Below, in pieces: positions 37,386 through 38,188 of a stretch of 38,188 nt of DNA (the stretch's first letter is position 1; every line of letters begins with the position of its first letter). The position numbers were made by a program, and so were the translations under genes. The stretch is taken from the NCBI RefSeq assembly GCF_024505045.1, contig NZ_JANIBM010000036.1, forward strand, positions 1-38,188. Direction: 5' to 3'. The notes beneath the pieces were generated by a model that saw nothing but the letters and a program-made list of their open reading frames with translations, searched no databases and had not been told where the DNA came from. This DNA comes from Methylomonas aurea (lineage in GTDB: Bacteria; Pseudomonadota; Gammaproteobacteria; Methylococcales; Methylomonadaceae).

Positions 37386-38159
37386 ATGAAAACATTTACC
37401 CGAATTTTGCGCTGGTTGCTGGCTTTTACCCTGCTCAGCACCATGACCGGCTGTTTGCACTGGTTGCATGCCTACCAGACTTATCTGCAGATGGACGAGT
37501 TCGACCGCTATTTCTCGGTGGTCTCGAAAGACGATTTCACCGTGCATTTCAAGAAACCCAAGTTATTCAGCGAAGATTTCGTCTCGCTGGCCAAACTGCA
37601 TGCCAGTAGTGAGGAGCAGACTGCCGACGGCAAACGCTGGCGTTATTGGTTCAGGAAAATCGATAAGGAAGGCAAGCAGGTCGCACCGGAAGTCAGTTTC
37701 TACCTGGATCTGGCTTTCAACAAGGAGGACAAGATCACCGACTGGACCTTCTCCAACCTATTTCTGCAAATCGCGCCGCCGGAGTTTCTGGAAGCGTCGT
37801 TCCGCTCTTTGGGCGGAGCCGAAATCAACGAAGAGAAAAAGCAGTTGAAAGCCAAGGCCGACCAATTGGAAAAAATCGCCGCGTTGTTGCCGAAGAAGTC
37901 TCAGGTCGTCAAGCAGTTGGGCGAGCCGTTGGAGATCACCCAGGAAGACAAGCAGGAAGTTTATTTGTACCACTTCCGTCTGGAAGCGAAGGAAATCGAA
38001 GAGGGTTACGAGGACCGGGCTTTGAGCGAAGTCAGGCTGATGTTCGACAAAGAAACTGCAGAGATGGTGAAAATGTCCGGCCGTTTCGCCGGCCTGAAGA
38101 TTTCGATCAACTATCGCGACTATCAGGAAGACAAGGATAAAACCGTCGCCGGTCTGTAA
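37386..38159 (+). CDS. Putative lipoprotein of unknown function
   Basis: 257 residues. A signal peptide ends in a lipobox (STMTGC), so the mature protein is probably lipidated at Cys23 and membrane-attached in the periplasm. The rest is soluble, rich in charged and aromatic residues, with a helical Lys/Glu-rich segment (about 145-175: EINEEKKQLKAKADQLEKIAALL). GAGGAGGCT precedes the ATG, and the gap to hslO is 7 bp, so the two are likely cotranscribed. I do not recognise the family. Confidence 0.7.
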   Translation: MKTFTRILRWLLAFTLLSTMTGCLHWLHAYQTYLQMDEFDRYFSVVSKDDFTVHFKKPKLFSEDFVSLAKLHASSEEQTADGKRWRYWFRKIDKEGKQVAPEVSFYLDLAFNKEDKITDWTFSNLFLQIAPPEFLEASFRSLGGAEINEEKKQLKAKADQLEKIAALLPKKSQVVKQLGEPLEITQEDKQEVYLYHFRLEAKEIEEGYEDRALSEVRLMFDKETAEMVKMSGRFAGLKISINYRDYQEDKDKTVAGL

Positions 38160-38170
38160 GACGCGTGCGG

Positions 38171-38188
38171 CCGGCTGCCAGCAGCCGG
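38171..38188 (+). terminator. Hairpin at the window end, probable terminator
   Basis: Perfect 8-bp arms CCGGCTGC (38171-38178) and GCAGCCGG (38181-38188), 11 bp after the lipoprotein stop. Any T run would lie beyond the window, so termination cannot be confirmed. Confidence 0.55.

Overview
This window is an ordinary-looking chromosomal stretch of a gammaproteobacterium. The best guess is a methanotroph of the Methylococcales, Methylomonas-like. The evidence is a lanthanide-type PQQ methanol dehydrogenase (XoxF, 33675-35528) with its partner XoxJ, next to a glycogen module (glgB-glgA and glgC-GH57-malQ) of the kind RuMP methanotrophs carry, plus typical gammaproteobacterial operons (ruvCAB-ybgC-tolQRAB-pal-cpoB-queE-queC; miaB-phoH-ybeY-ybeX). 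The genus is inferred from gene content only. No Ca-type mxaF or methane monooxygenase gene lies in the window.

Layout. 1-430: 3' end of a 23S rRNA, a spacer without tRNA, 5S rRNA and a strong terminator. 545-3348: a thioredoxin-like protein divergent from serA-serB. 3417-13516: yebC, then a long run with mostly overlapping stop/start codons for Holliday-junction processing (ruvC, ruvA, ruvB), the Tol-Pal envelope system and two queuosine-precursor genes. 13620-14991: a two-gene accessory insert, a soluble protein with two chemoreceptor-tip-like segments and an ODP-like diiron protein of the metallo-beta-lactamase fold. 15097-18729: miaB-phoH-ybeY-ybeX. 18734-23514 (minus): a PotD-like periplasmic binding protein translationally coupled to a 1247-residue sensor with both GGDEF and EAL. 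23635-32707: glycogen synthesis and turnover on two divergent transcripts, with an orphan secretin-like periplasmic gene at the end of one. 32726-35528 (minus): xoxF and xoxJ separated by a strong hairpin terminator. 35785-38159: msrA, divergent from hslO and a lipoprotein gene.

How the parts fit. XoxF/XoxJ oxidise methanol in the periplasm; the glg module stores and remobilises surplus carbon; serA/serB feed serine. The two most interesting items are probable signalling modules. One is a putative oxygen- or iron-sensing ODP with a receptor-like partner that lacks a membrane anchor. The other is a binding-protein/c-di-GMP pair with the architecture of the Vibrio cholerae NspS-MbaA polyamine sensor. 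Regulatory sequence worth attention includes two palindromes upstream of xoxF, an inverted repeat between glgB and glgC, and back-to-back TATAAT-like boxes between two divergent gene pairs. No CRISPR array, insertion sequence, prophage or tRNA gene was seen.
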